From positions 124,001 to 188,000 of the forward strand of contig NZ_JACOPK010000006.1 in assembly GCF_014288055.1 (NCBI RefSeq): a DNA stretch of 64,000 nt, given 5' to 3'. How positions within the stretch are numbered: position 1 is the stretch's first letter; the number at the start of each line of letters is the position of its first letter. The notes under the pieces are model-generated. The model ran no database searches. It saw only the letters and a program-made list of their open reading frames with translations, and was not told where the DNA came from. Shown here one piece after another: positions 33,291 to 40,554 of the stretch. The position numbers were made by a program, and so were the translations under genes. This DNA comes from Agathobaculum hominis. Its GTDB lineage: Bacteria > Bacillota > Clostridia > Oscillospirales > Butyricicoccaceae.

Positions 33291-34145
33291 GTCAAAAAAT
33301 ACGCTGAGCGCGGGGATGCGTGCGATTTTTTCGGCCTCGGCGGGGAAATCGCGGCGCAGTCTTGCGGCGCAGCGGCGGCAGAAGTCCTCATAGAGCGCCG
33401 GATTTTCACGCATCTGCTGCTTGAAGCCCCAGACATGTGAAAAATACCCGTTCTGCGCGCCGCCGAACAGGGAAGGCAGGTCGGAGAGCGCACGGATGCG
33501 GATGTGCGCCTTTTCGGCGCACATGGCGAGCAGGCGCTGCTCCGCGAACACCATGTAGGTCAGCGTGTCGTCCGCCTGCGGCGCAGAGCGCATGAAGCGG
33601 ATGGCGGTATCTGCATAGAACCGGCGGAAATCATCGTCTGAAAAGCTGCACAGCGCGGTGTTGAGCGGCTGCACGCTCCAGTCGAAAGCGTCGAAATCAA
33701 AGCCGTTCGAGCGGGAAAAGGCGGATTTTCCGGGATAAATGGACGAAATGATGTCCTCGCGGTGGATGGCGGCGGCGTCCGCGCCGTCCAGCAGCGCATC
33801 GATATTCTTCCAACAGATGAGGTCGGTGTCGAGCATGACGCACGGCGCCTTCATCGCGGCGACTGCGTACAGCTTGCCGGCGGCCCAGAACGCCGTGGCG
33901 TTGATGTCGTCCGGCATTGCATCGAGCAGGGGGTGCATCCCGTCGTCCCAGAGAAAATCCAGTCCGAGCGAAGCGTAGTATTCCGCCGCGCGGCTGTCGC
34001 AGACCATGCAGATGCTGCCGTTTTCGCGCCGCCAGAAGAGCGCGGAGAGCGCGGTCGTGAGCAGCTCGAACGGCTCGACCGCATACGGCATACCGGGGGC
34101 GCGGACCGCAAAGGGGCGTGTCCAGTTCACATGGAAGCCGCGCAT
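33267..34145 (-). CDS. Putative GT-A-type glycosyltransferase
   Basis: 292-residue cytoplasmic protein with a candidate DxD nucleotide-sugar motif in CVMLDTDLICWKNIDALL and RGFHVNWTRPF at the N-terminus, resembling uncharacterised glycosyltransferase-like proteins. The start at 34145 has GGAGCTG upstream and overlaps the stop of the preceding gene (TGATG), so the two are translationally coupled. Its partner encodes a Gly/Ser/Tyr/Thr-rich tail, a plausible acceptor. The function is an inference. Confidence 0.6.
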   Translation of the reverse strand: MRGFHVNWTRPFAVRAPGMPYAVEPFELLTTALSALFWRRENGSICMVCDSRAAEYYASLGLDFLWDDGMHPLLDAMPDDINATAFWAAGKLYAVAAMKAPCVMLDTDLICWKNIDALLDGADAAAIHREDIISSIYPGKSAFSRSNGFDFDAFDWSVQPLNTALCSFSDDDFRRFYADTAIRFMRSAPQADDTLTYMVFAEQRLLAMCAEKAHIRIRALSDLPSLFGGAQNGYFSHVWGFKQQMRENPALYEDFCRRCAARLRRDFPAEAEKIARIPALSVFFDENKAQRR

Positions 34146-34606
34146 CAGATCAGCTCCAGTCCGTAGCCGCCGGCCGTGTAAACGCACGAGCCGAATACAC
34201 AGGAGCCGCCCGAACCCGAACCGGACGAGCGGAAGCTCGTGGTATACGAGGTCGTGTAGGAGCCGGAGCCGGAACCGGAGCCGGGCGCATAATAAACCGT
34301 CTGAACGACGGTTTTTACGCCGTTTTCCTCACGGATGACGTCGCTTTCACTCTCGCACGGCGGCAGCGCGCCGCCCATGACCGGCACCGGCGGACGGCCG
34401 TCCTCGGCCGGGTACCAGCCGTCGGGATAGGGGTCGACCGCGAACACGGGCGCAGGCGCAGCAGACGGTGCTTCATCGGTCTGTGAGGGGCGTTCCTCAG
34501 GGGCCGGTTTGCAGTGCCGCGCATAGCTGTCCAGATCGAAGACCACACCGTCGATCTCTCGATATCTTTCCGGGTTCATCGCCAGAATGCCGTTTGGTTT
34601 GGACAT
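34145..34606 (-). CDS. Gly/Ser-rich low-complexity protein of unknown function
   Basis: 153-residue protein not recognised. Three zones are visible: an N-terminal 40 residues with an aspartate-rich segment (GVVFDLDSYARH), a Pro/Ala/Glu middle, and a tail of Gly-Ser repeats interrupted by YTTSYTTSF and ending SCVFGSCVYTAGGYGLELI, with two tail cysteines. No signal peptide or membrane helix. A strong GGAGGTG ribosome site and good promoter indicate a real gene. It is coupled to the putative glycosyltransferase. It could be a modified substrate, a scaffold, or a surface protein exported by an unknown route. Confidence 0.65.
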   Translation of the reverse strand: MSKPNGILAMNPERYREIDGVVFDLDSYARHCKPAPEERPSQTDEAPSAAPAPVFAVDPYPDGWYPAEDGRPPVPVMGGALPPCESESDVIREENGVKTVVQTVYYAPGSGSGSGSYTTSYTTSFRSSGSGSGGSCVFGSCVYTAGGYGLELI

Positions 34607-34641
34607 GGCGGCACCTCCTCGTTACATACTTATCATAATAA

Positions 34642-34670
34642 ATTATACTGTACTGTCCGATAAACCGCAA
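34642..34670 (-). promoter_or_regulatory. Promoter of the Gly/Ser-rich protein-glycosyltransferase pair
   Basis: Minus strand TTGCGG (34665-34670), 17 bp, TATAAT (34642-34647). Confidence 0.75.
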
Positions 34671-34695
34671 CGGGAAAATGGGCAAATTTTTTCCC

Positions 34696-34725
34696 TTTAC
34701 AACATGGGGCAGCTTCCCGTATAAT
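34696..34725 (+). promoter_or_regulatory. Promoter of the YbaK-type gene
   Basis: TTTACA (34696-34701), 18 bp, TATAAT (34720-34725); divergent from the previous promoter, only 25 bp apart. Confidence 0.75.
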
Positions 34726-34752
34726 ACAGTCAATGAAGGGGGAGCGGATATT

Positions 34753-35244
34753 ATGAACAAACAGGAGGTTTACGCTTTTCTGAAGGAGAAAAATCTCGAT
34801 TTCGAGATCACCGAGCATCCGGCGGTGTACAGCATGGAGGAGCTGGCTCAGGTGGCGCTGCCGTACCCAGAGGCGGACGCAAAAAATCTGTTTGTGCGGG
34901 ACGATAAAAAGCGGAACTACTATCTCATCACGGTAAAGGGCGACAAGCGCGTCGATCTGAAGAAATTTCAGAAAAAGCACGGCACGCGCAGGCTGAGCTT
35001 TGCGTCGGCGGACGATCTGATGGCGATCATGGGACTGATCCCGGGCGCGGTCACGCCGCTCGGCGTGCTGAACGACGAGGAGCGCCGGGTGGAGGTCTGT
35101 CTTGACCGAGACTTCCTCGCGGAGCCGGGAAAGATCGGCGTGCATCCGAACGACAACACCGCGACGGTATGGCTGAAAACGGGCGATCTGATCGCCTTGA
35201 TCTCGGAGCACGGAAACACGGTACATTCCGTGCAGATTGAATGA
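34753..35244 (+). CDS. YbaK/ProX-type aminoacyl-tRNA deacylase
   Basis: 163-residue single-domain trans-editing protein. EITEHPAVYSMEEL at the N-terminus, KNLFVRDDKKRNYYLITVKGDKRVDLK and GLIPGAVTPLGVLND are the ProX (PrdX) signatures; these hydrolyse Ala-tRNA(Pro) or similar mischarged tRNAs. ATG 34753 follows GGGGGAG. The next gene begins 13 bp after the stop. Confidence 0.92.
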   Translation: MNKQEVYAFLKEKNLDFEITEHPAVYSMEELAQVALPYPEADAKNLFVRDDKKRNYYLITVKGDKRVDLKKFQKKHGTRRLSFASADDLMAIMGLIPGAVTPLGVLNDEERRVEVCLDRDFLAEPGKIGVHPNDNTATVWLKTGDLIALISEHGNTVHSVQIE

Positions 35245-35257
35245 TACAGGAGAAGAT

Positions 35258-36322
35258 ATGGACTTTTTAACACTGGAGCAGTCGGTCTGGAGCCGGCTGA
35301 AGGAAGAGACGCGCCCCATCGTGCTTTACGGCATGGGCGACGGCGCGGATAAGATACTCGCGCAGTTCGACCGCCTCGGCATCCGCGCGAGCGGGGTGTT
35401 CGCGAGCGATGAATTTGCGCGCGGCAATCTGTTTCACGGCTTTTCGGTGCGCAAGCTGTCGGACACGACGGCGGAGCTTGGCGAGGACATCGTGATCGTC
35501 ATTTCGTTCGCCAGTCAGCGTCCCGAGGTGCTCGCGAAGATGTACGAGCTGGACGCAGGCTATGACGTTGTCGCGCCCGATGTTCCGGTCGTGCCGGGAC
35601 CGCTTTTTGACGAGGCGTTCGTGCGTGAGCACAGCGCGGACATGCAGAGGGCGTATGAGCTGCTTGCGGACGAGCGTTCGCGCGAGGTATTTCTCGACAC
35701 CGTGCGCTTCAAGCTGTCGGGCAGGCTGAAATACCTGCGAAACAGCGAGAGCGGCAAGGATGAGGTGTTCGAGAATATTCTCCGGCCGGGCGCAGACGAG
35801 CATTTTTCCGATCTCGGTGCGTACAACGGCGACACCATCCGAGAGCTGCTGCACTACACGGACGGCCGCTTTGCGTCCGTTACCGCGCTCGAGCCCGACC
35901 GCCGCAGCTTCCGCAAGCTGAACGAATGGGCTTCGGCGAATATCGAGGGCGATGTGACGCTCGTGCAGGCGGGCGCGTGGGACAGGGACGAGATCCGCTG
36001 CTTCTCCGATCAGGCAGGCCGTCAGTCGCACGTCGCGAACAAGGGCCGCGAGACGCAGATGCGCGCGCTCGACAGCGTGCTGAACGGCAGGCCGTGCACT
36101 TATCTTAAGATGGATGTCGAGGGCGCGGAGCGCGAGGCGATCGCCGGTGCGCGGCAGACCATCGAGCGGGACAGGCCGAAGCTGAATATCGCAGCATATC
36201 ACCGCAGCGAGGATTTCTTCGAGCTTCCGCTGCTTATCCACAGTCTGTGCGCAGATTATGCGCTGTACCTGCGCCATCACCCCTATGTCCCGGCGTGGGA
36301 CACCAATCTGTACGCGAGATAA
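35258..36322 (+). CDS. FkbM-family methyltransferase
   Basis: 354-residue protein. The C-terminal half has the SAM-binding start HFSDLGAYNGDTIREL, ALEPDRRSFRKLNEW, and YLKMDVEGAEREAIAGA with PKLNIAAYHR, the FkbM signatures. The N-terminal half (IVLYGMGDGADKILAQF, VIVISFASQRPEVLAKM) is Rossmann-like, as in sugar-modifying enzymes. Such proteins O-methylate glycans or similar substrates. ATG 35258 follows AGGAGA. It is probably co-transcribed with the upstream deacylase gene. Confidence 0.85.
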   Translation: MDFLTLEQSVWSRLKEETRPIVLYGMGDGADKILAQFDRLGIRASGVFASDEFARGNLFHGFSVRKLSDTTAELGEDIVIVISFASQRPEVLAKMYELDAGYDVVAPDVPVVPGPLFDEAFVREHSADMQRAYELLADERSREVFLDTVRFKLSGRLKYLRNSESGKDEVFENILRPGADEHFSDLGAYNGDTIRELLHYTDGRFASVTALEPDRRSFRKLNEWASANIEGDVTLVQAGAWDRDEIRCFSDQAGRQSHVANKGRETQMRALDSVLNGRPCTYLKMDVEGAEREAIAGARQTIERDRPKLNIAAYHRSEDFFELPLLIHSLCADYALYLRHHPYVPAWDTNLYAR

Positions 36323-36329
36323 AAAAGAG

Positions 36330-36358
36330 TGGAAATCTCGGTGCGCAGGTTGTATAAT
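36330..36358 (+). promoter_or_regulatory. Promoter of the HIT-protein gene
   Basis: TGGAAA (36330-36335), 17 bp, TATAAT (36353-36358). Confidence 0.6.
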
Positions 36359-36411
36359 AAAGACAAATACAGGACGGGCGAGACCTGTCCGCAGTAAAGG
36401 AGATAATTACA

Positions 36412-36834
36412 ATGGGATGTTTCTACTGTGACGAGCATCATGAGGGCCGCGAGGCGATCATGTTCAAGGTTGGCGATATGAAGGCCGGCACGCTGTATCT
36501 GTTCAAGGATCAGGCGCACAAGGGCCGCTGCGCGCTGGCGCTGAAGAGCCACAAGAAGGAGCTGTGCGAGTGCGACGAGCAGGAGCGCAACGACTACTGT
36601 GCTGATCTGGCAGCGGCTTCCGGTGCGATCAAGAAGCTGTGGGGCTGCACCAAGATCAACCTCGGCTCCTTCGGCGACAGCAATCCGCATCTGCATTTCC
36701 ACATCGTACCGAAGTACGAGGGCGGCTTTGAGTTCGGCGGCAGCTTCGCGATCACCAATCCGGAGCCGGTATTCCTGAAGGACGAGGAGTACAAGGAAAT
36801 GATTTCTCAGCTCCAGAAGGAGCTGGGACTCTAA
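36412..36834 (+). CDS. HIT-family nucleotide-binding protein
   Basis: 140-residue histidine-triad protein with NPHLHFHIVPK (HxHxH) near residue 92 and an N-terminal CFYC zinc-binding motif. HIT proteins hydrolyse nucleotide-phosphate linkages such as AMP-lysine; the in vivo substrate is unknown. Starts at ATG 36412 after AAGGAG. Its stop codon is overlapped by the first hairpin of the RF3 repeat. Confidence 0.9.
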   Translation: MGCFYCDEHHEGREAIMFKVGDMKAGTLYLFKDQAHKGRCALALKSHKKELCECDEQERNDYCADLAAASGAIKKLWGCTKINLGSFGDSNPHLHFHIVPKYEGGFEFGGSFAITNPEPVFLKDEEYKEMISQLQKELGL

Positions 36835-37094
36835 GGGGGACGCTGTCCCCCTTAGATACGCCCCCGGTTCCTGACGAAACCGGGGGCGATAACCCCCTCT
36901 CGTCCGCACAGCGGACGAGGCCGCGCCGCCGCGGCGCGGGCAGAGGTATAAAAGTCCGGCAGAGCTGGACTTTTATGGGGAATTTTATGCGGCGCTCTGC
37001 GGAGCGCCTGTCCTGCCTGTTTTGCCGAAGGCAAAATATGGCAGGAAATAGCGCCCGGAGGGCGCAGAAAAGGCACGCCTTTGGCGTGCCTTTT
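36833..37094 (+). repeat. RF3 repeat copy A, a chain of nine hairpins
   Basis: Fills most of the gap between the convergent HIT and CYTH genes. Hairpins in order: AAGGGGGAC-gct-GTCCCCCTT (36833-36853), a GC-rich stem with GGTTCC..GAAACC core (36859-36888), CTCGTCCGC-aca-GCGGACGAG (36899-36919), GCCGCGCCG.. (36920-36941), ATAAAAGTCCGGC-aga-GCTGGACTTTTAT (36948-36976), then stems near 36990, 37013-37044, 37051-37065 and 37068-37094; the last ends in TTTT. The first five modules recur in reverse order on the other strand at 59.5 kb. No coding frame. Confidence 0.8.
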
Positions 37095-37103
37095 CATTTA
37101 ATC

Positions 37104-37295
37104 AAATTTGCAGAGCAAATTTATGAGCCCGTAGGCCTCTATCCTCAAAAATATTCAATGAGAGCAACCGGGGGGCGTGTACCTCGGTTTTTATACTTTA
37201 AGAGGGAGAAAGTTTCCGCATGGGAACTTTCGGACGTCCGTGTTTTGCAACGTCAAAACACAGATTGTCGGAAAAACGAAGTTTTTCGACAGTCT
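37104..37295 (+). repeat. RF1 repeat copy 4 (5' end missing)
   Basis: Begins at an AAATTTGC-aga-GCAAATTT hairpin in the variable slot, lacks the TGTCGATAA end, and continues with the other modules to CGACAGTCT. The GTGTTCTG/CAGAACAC stem of other copies is GTGTTTTG/CAAAACAC here, a compensatory C-G to T-A change. It abuts the RF3 array. Confidence 0.85.
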
Positions 37296-37327
37296 CGCTT
37301 GCCGGCGGAACGAAGTTCCGCGGCAGG

Positions 37328-37936
37328 TTAGACTTTCATGGCCCGCGCGAGCTTGCTTTCGTTCTCGGGGACAAGGTCGAGCTGGTCGGCCAGCTCGGCG
37401 GCAAGAGCATGGAACGCCTTTTCGTCGCCTGCGACATATTCCAGCTCGATCTCGCACAGCGGCGCGCTCCGACCCTCGCGGCGCAGCTCGCCCTTGTCGA
37501 GCGCAAGCTCGCAGACCGTATCCTGCTCCTGGAGCAGCACGGCGCAGCGGCGGAACGAAACCGTGCAGATCTCCTTGAGCTCCGCGTGCAGCAGTTCGCC
37601 GCACAGCGCCTCGGGCGCGCCCTTTTCGGGCAGCTGCCGCAGACCGTCTTCGAGCGTACCTGCATCGCACTGATATTCCTCGTGTGCTCGCAGACCGTCC
37701 GTGCTTTCCTCCTCGCCGCGCAGCTTCATGCAGCACACCGTGCGCTCGTTTTCGCGGCGCAGGCGCAGCGCAGCCTTCTTATTGCGCAGCATCCCGTCCG
37801 CGGTATCGAAATAGCTTGACTCCATGCGGATGGTGCGGCTCTGGCTGCCGATGCGCGAGGAGGCCCACAGCAGCGCGCGGTTCAGCAGCAGCTCGTCCGC
37901 ACGCCATTTGTATTCCTTCTCCATCGTTTTATTCAT
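37328..37936 (-). CDS. CYTH-domain protein (triphosphate tunnel fold)
   Basis: 202-residue protein starting MNKTMEKEYKWRA, where EKEYK is the ExExK motif of CYTH enzymes; later DTADGMLRNKKAALRLRREN and CMKLR continue the alternating charged strands of the tunnel. Members act as triphosphatases, adenylate cyclases or polyphosphatases. The start overlaps the proA stop by 4 bp, so it is the third gene of the proline operon. Confidence 0.85.
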   Translation of the reverse strand: MNKTMEKEYKWRADELLLNRALLWASSRIGSQSRTIRMESSYFDTADGMLRNKKAALRLRRENERTVCCMKLRGEEESTDGLRAHEEYQCDAGTLEDGLRQLPEKGAPEALCGELLHAELKEICTVSFRRCAVLLQEQDTVCELALDKGELRREGRSAPLCEIELEYVAGDEKAFHALAAELADQLDLVPENESKLARAMKV

Positions 37937-39183
37937 GATCTTACCTGTCCGTTTCCGTAGATGATATACTTGGTCGTGGTCAGCGCATTCAGTCCCATCG
38001 GGCCGCGTGCGTGCAGCTTCTGAGTGGAAATACCGATCTCCGCGCCGAAGCCGAACTCGAAGCCGTCTGTAAAGCGCGTGGAGGCGTTGACATAGACCGC
38101 CGCCGCGTCCACTTCCTCCAGAAAACGCTGCGAAGCGTCGTAGTCACGGGTGACGATGCATTCGGAGTGGCCGGTGTTGAAGCGGTTGATGTGGTCGATG
38201 GCCTCGTCAAGCGAGTCGACGACCTTGCAGGAGATCTCGTAGCCGAGGTATTCGCGGCCGTAGTCCTCGTCGGTTGCCGGAAGGATGGCGTCGCCGAGGA
38301 TTTCGGTCGTGCGCGCGCAGCCGTGGATGGTGACATGGTCGCCCGCCAGACCCTCCGCCGCCATCGGCAGGAATTTCGCCGCGACATCCCGGTGCACGAG
38401 CAGGCTCTCCGCCGCGTTGCACACGCTCGGGCGCTGGCACTTGGCGTTAACAAGGATGTTCTTTGCCATTTCGAGGTCTGCGGAAGCGTCGACGTAGATA
38501 TGGCAGTTGCCGGTTCCGGTCTCGATGACGGGCACGGTCGCGTTCATAACGACCGAGCGGATGAGACCTGCGCCGCCGCGCGGAATGAGAACGTCGAGAT
38601 AGCCGTTGAGCTTCATCATCTGGGTCGCGGTCTCGCGTGAGGTATCCTCGACGAGATTGATGGCGTTTTCGGGCAGACCGCAGGAGGCGAGCGCCTCGCG
38701 CATGATCTTCGTCAGGCACATCGAGGAGCGGAAGGCCTCCTTTCCGCCGCGCAGGATACAGGCCGAGCCGGCCTTGAAGCACAGCGCCGCCGCGTCGACG
38801 GTGACGTTCGGGCGCGCCTCGTAAATGATGCCGATCACGCCCATCGGGACGCGCTTCTGACCGATATTGAGACCGTTCGGGCGCTTGCGCATCCAGAGCA
38901 CCTCGCCGACCGGGTCGGGCAGGGCGGCTACCTGACGGCAGCCCTCCGCGATGCCCGCAATGCGCTTTTTATCGAGCATCAGGCGGTCGATCAGACCGTC
39001 GTTCAGTCCGGCGGCTCTGCCGTTTTCGATGTCGGCGGCGTTTGCCGCGATGATTTCGTCTGCACGCGCCTCGAGCGCGTCCGCGATGGCGAGGAGCGCA
39101 CGGTTTTTATCGTTCGTGCCGAGCTTTGCGACCGTGTATTTCGCACGTCGCGCGTCCTCGGCGATTTCAAGAAGCTGTCGCAT
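37933..39183 (-). CDS. proA: Gamma-glutamyl phosphate reductase ProA
   Basis: 416-residue aldehyde-dehydrogenase-superfamily enzyme reducing gamma-glutamyl phosphate to glutamate semialdehyde, the second step of proline synthesis. Signature segments are the N-terminal AKLGTNDKNRALLAIADAL, VPMGVIGIIYEARPNVT, PSVCNAAESLLVH with the catalytic Cys, and VNASTRFTDGFEFGFGAEIGIS. Follows proB with a 17-bp gap. Confidence 0.97.
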   Translation of the reverse strand: MRQLLEIAEDARRAKYTVAKLGTNDKNRALLAIADALEARADEIIAANAADIENGRAAGLNDGLIDRLMLDKKRIAGIAEGCRQVAALPDPVGEVLWMRKRPNGLNIGQKRVPMGVIGIIYEARPNVTVDAAALCFKAGSACILRGGKEAFRSSMCLTKIMREALASCGLPENAINLVEDTSRETATQMMKLNGYLDVLIPRGGAGLIRSVVMNATVPVIETGTGNCHIYVDASADLEMAKNILVNAKCQRPSVCNAAESLLVHRDVAAKFLPMAAEGLAGDHVTIHGCARTTEILGDAILPATDEDYGREYLGYEISCKVVDSLDEAIDHINRFNTGHSECIVTRDYDASQRFLEEVDAAAVYVNASTRFTDGFEFGFGAEIGISTQKLHARGPMGLNALTTTKYIIYGNGQVRS

Positions 39184-39200
39184 TGATTTTCACCTCTGAG

Positions 39201-40004
39201 TTATTCGTTGTTTCGGGAGAAGAGCGTTCCGACCTGCTTGCCGTCCACGATGTCGTACAGCAGGCCCTGCTTGTCGCCATTGGCTACGAGCATGGGGATG
39301 TTCGCGTCCATGCACAGCTCGGCCGCGCCGATCTTGGTCGCCATGCCGCCCGTGCCGAGCGAGGAGCCGGCGCCGCCGGCCATTTTGCGCACCTTGGAGG
39401 TGATGACCGGGACATGGGAGATCAGCTTGGCCTGCGGATTCTTGCGCGGGTCGGAGTCGTACAGGCCGTCGATGTCGGAGAAGATGACGAGCAGGTCGGC
39501 CTCGCACATGCGCGCCACGACGGCGGACAGCGTATCATTATCACCGAAGTTTTCGATGTGCTTGAGCTCGGCGGTCGCGACCGAGTCATTCTCGTTGATG
39601 ATGGGCACGACGCCGATCTTGGTCAGCTCGGTAAACGTGTTGTGGATGTTCTGGCGCTGCTCGGTGTCGACGATATTCTCGCGCGTCAGCAGGATCTGCG
39701 CGACATTGATGCCGTATTCAAGGAACATTTTATCGTAAATGTGCATCAGCTCGCACTGGCCGACGGCGGCGGCCGCCTGCTTTACGGCGAGCTCGCGCGG
39801 TCGCTCCTTCAGACCCAGCTTGGCCGTGCCGACCGCCACTGCGCCGGACGAGACGAGTACCATCTCGAACCCGCGGTTCTGCAGGTCGCTGATGGTGCGC
39901 ACGAGCTGCTCGATGCGGCGGATATTCGGCTTGCCGTTGTCGTAGGTCAGCGTTGAGGAGCCGACCTTGACGACGATGCGCCGCACCTCTTTCATGTTCA
40001 GCAT
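39201..40004 (-). CDS. proB: Glutamate 5-kinase ProB (short form)
   Basis: 267-residue amino-acid kinase that phosphorylates glutamate in the first step of proline synthesis. VVKVGSSTLT, VSSGAVAVGTAKLG, NENDSV and FGDNDTLSA are family motifs, with TGGMATKIGAAE near the end. It lacks the C-terminal PUA domain of the E. coli enzyme, as in some Firmicutes. The ATG at 40004 is chosen: GGAGG lies 10 bp upstream, whereas the TTG at 40010 is too close to it. Confidence 0.95.
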   Translation of the reverse strand: MLNMKEVRRIVVKVGSSTLTYDNGKPNIRRIEQLVRTISDLQNRGFEMVLVSSGAVAVGTAKLGLKERPRELAVKQAAAAVGQCELMHIYDKMFLEYGINVAQILLTRENIVDTEQRQNIHNTFTELTKIGVVPIINENDSVATAELKHIENFGDNDTLSAVVARMCEADLLVIFSDIDGLYDSDPRKNPQAKLISHVPVITSKVRKMAGGAGSSLGTGGMATKIGAAELCMDANIPMLVANGDKQGLLYDIVDGKQVGTLFSRNNE

Positions 40005-40061
40005 AATCAATAAACCTCCGGAAAATACGGCGGAAGACAGTTCCGTCCGATAGATACTTCT

Positions 40062-40090
40062 ATTTTAGCACAGCAAAGCGAAACTCACAA
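40062..40090 (-). promoter_or_regulatory. Promoter of the proBA-CYTH operon
   Basis: Minus strand TTGTGA (40085-40090), 17 bp, TAAAAT (40062-40067). Confidence 0.65.
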
Positions 40091-40169
40091 GAGCGCCGCC
40101 CGGCTTTTCCGTTCAGGGGGCGTACAAAATCCACCTGACGCCCAAACGCCATTTTGCGCATATTTTCCG

Positions 40170-40198
40170 TTCCACAAACACGAAATATGTGGTATACT
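40170..40198 (+). promoter_or_regulatory. Promoter of the zapA-U32-maf-mre operon
   Basis: TTCCAC (40170-40175), 17 bp, TATACT (40193-40198), 54 bp before zapA. Confidence 0.6.
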
Positions 40199-40251
40199 GT
40201 AATTTATGATAATATGCCCTCTTGCACGTTTTCGAAAGGACGGGAGAAAAT

Positions 40252-40554
40252 ATGAAAAACAGAATTTTACTCCGCATCGCCGGTCAGAAGTACACGCTGA
40301 TGGCGGATGAGTCGGTGGAATACATGAACGAGGTCGCCTCCTTCGCCCAGCAGGTCATCGTGTCCTGCGGCGGCAGCGCCTCCTTTGCCTCGACGCGCGC
40401 GATCGCGCTGGCGTCGGTCAATCTGGCCGACCAGTGCATCAAGGCCAAGCGCGAGGCGCTCGCAGCGGAGGAAAAATGCCGCAAGCTCGAGGCAGAGCTC
40501 GAGGCGCTCCGCAGCGGCAAAAAGACTGAAAAGAACGGAAAAGACAGCAAATGA
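40252..40554 (+). CDS. zapA: Cell division protein ZapA
   Basis: 100-residue protein with the ZapA start (RILLRIAGQKYTLMADESVEYMNEVASF) and a C-terminal coiled coil (KAKREALAAEEKCRKLEAELEAL). ZapA crosslinks FtsZ filaments. The start at 40252 follows GGGAGA. Its stop overlaps the start of the U32 gene (ATGA). Confidence 0.9.
   Translation: MKNRILLRIAGQKYTLMADESVEYMNEVASFAQQVIVSCGGSASFASTRAIALASVNLADQCIKAKREALAAEEKCRKLEAELEALRSGKKTEKNGKDSK

Noticed and set aside
36833..37094. CRISPR array at the regular hairpins
   Set aside because: The stems differ in sequence and spacing; there is no constant repeat, no unique spacers and no cas gene.
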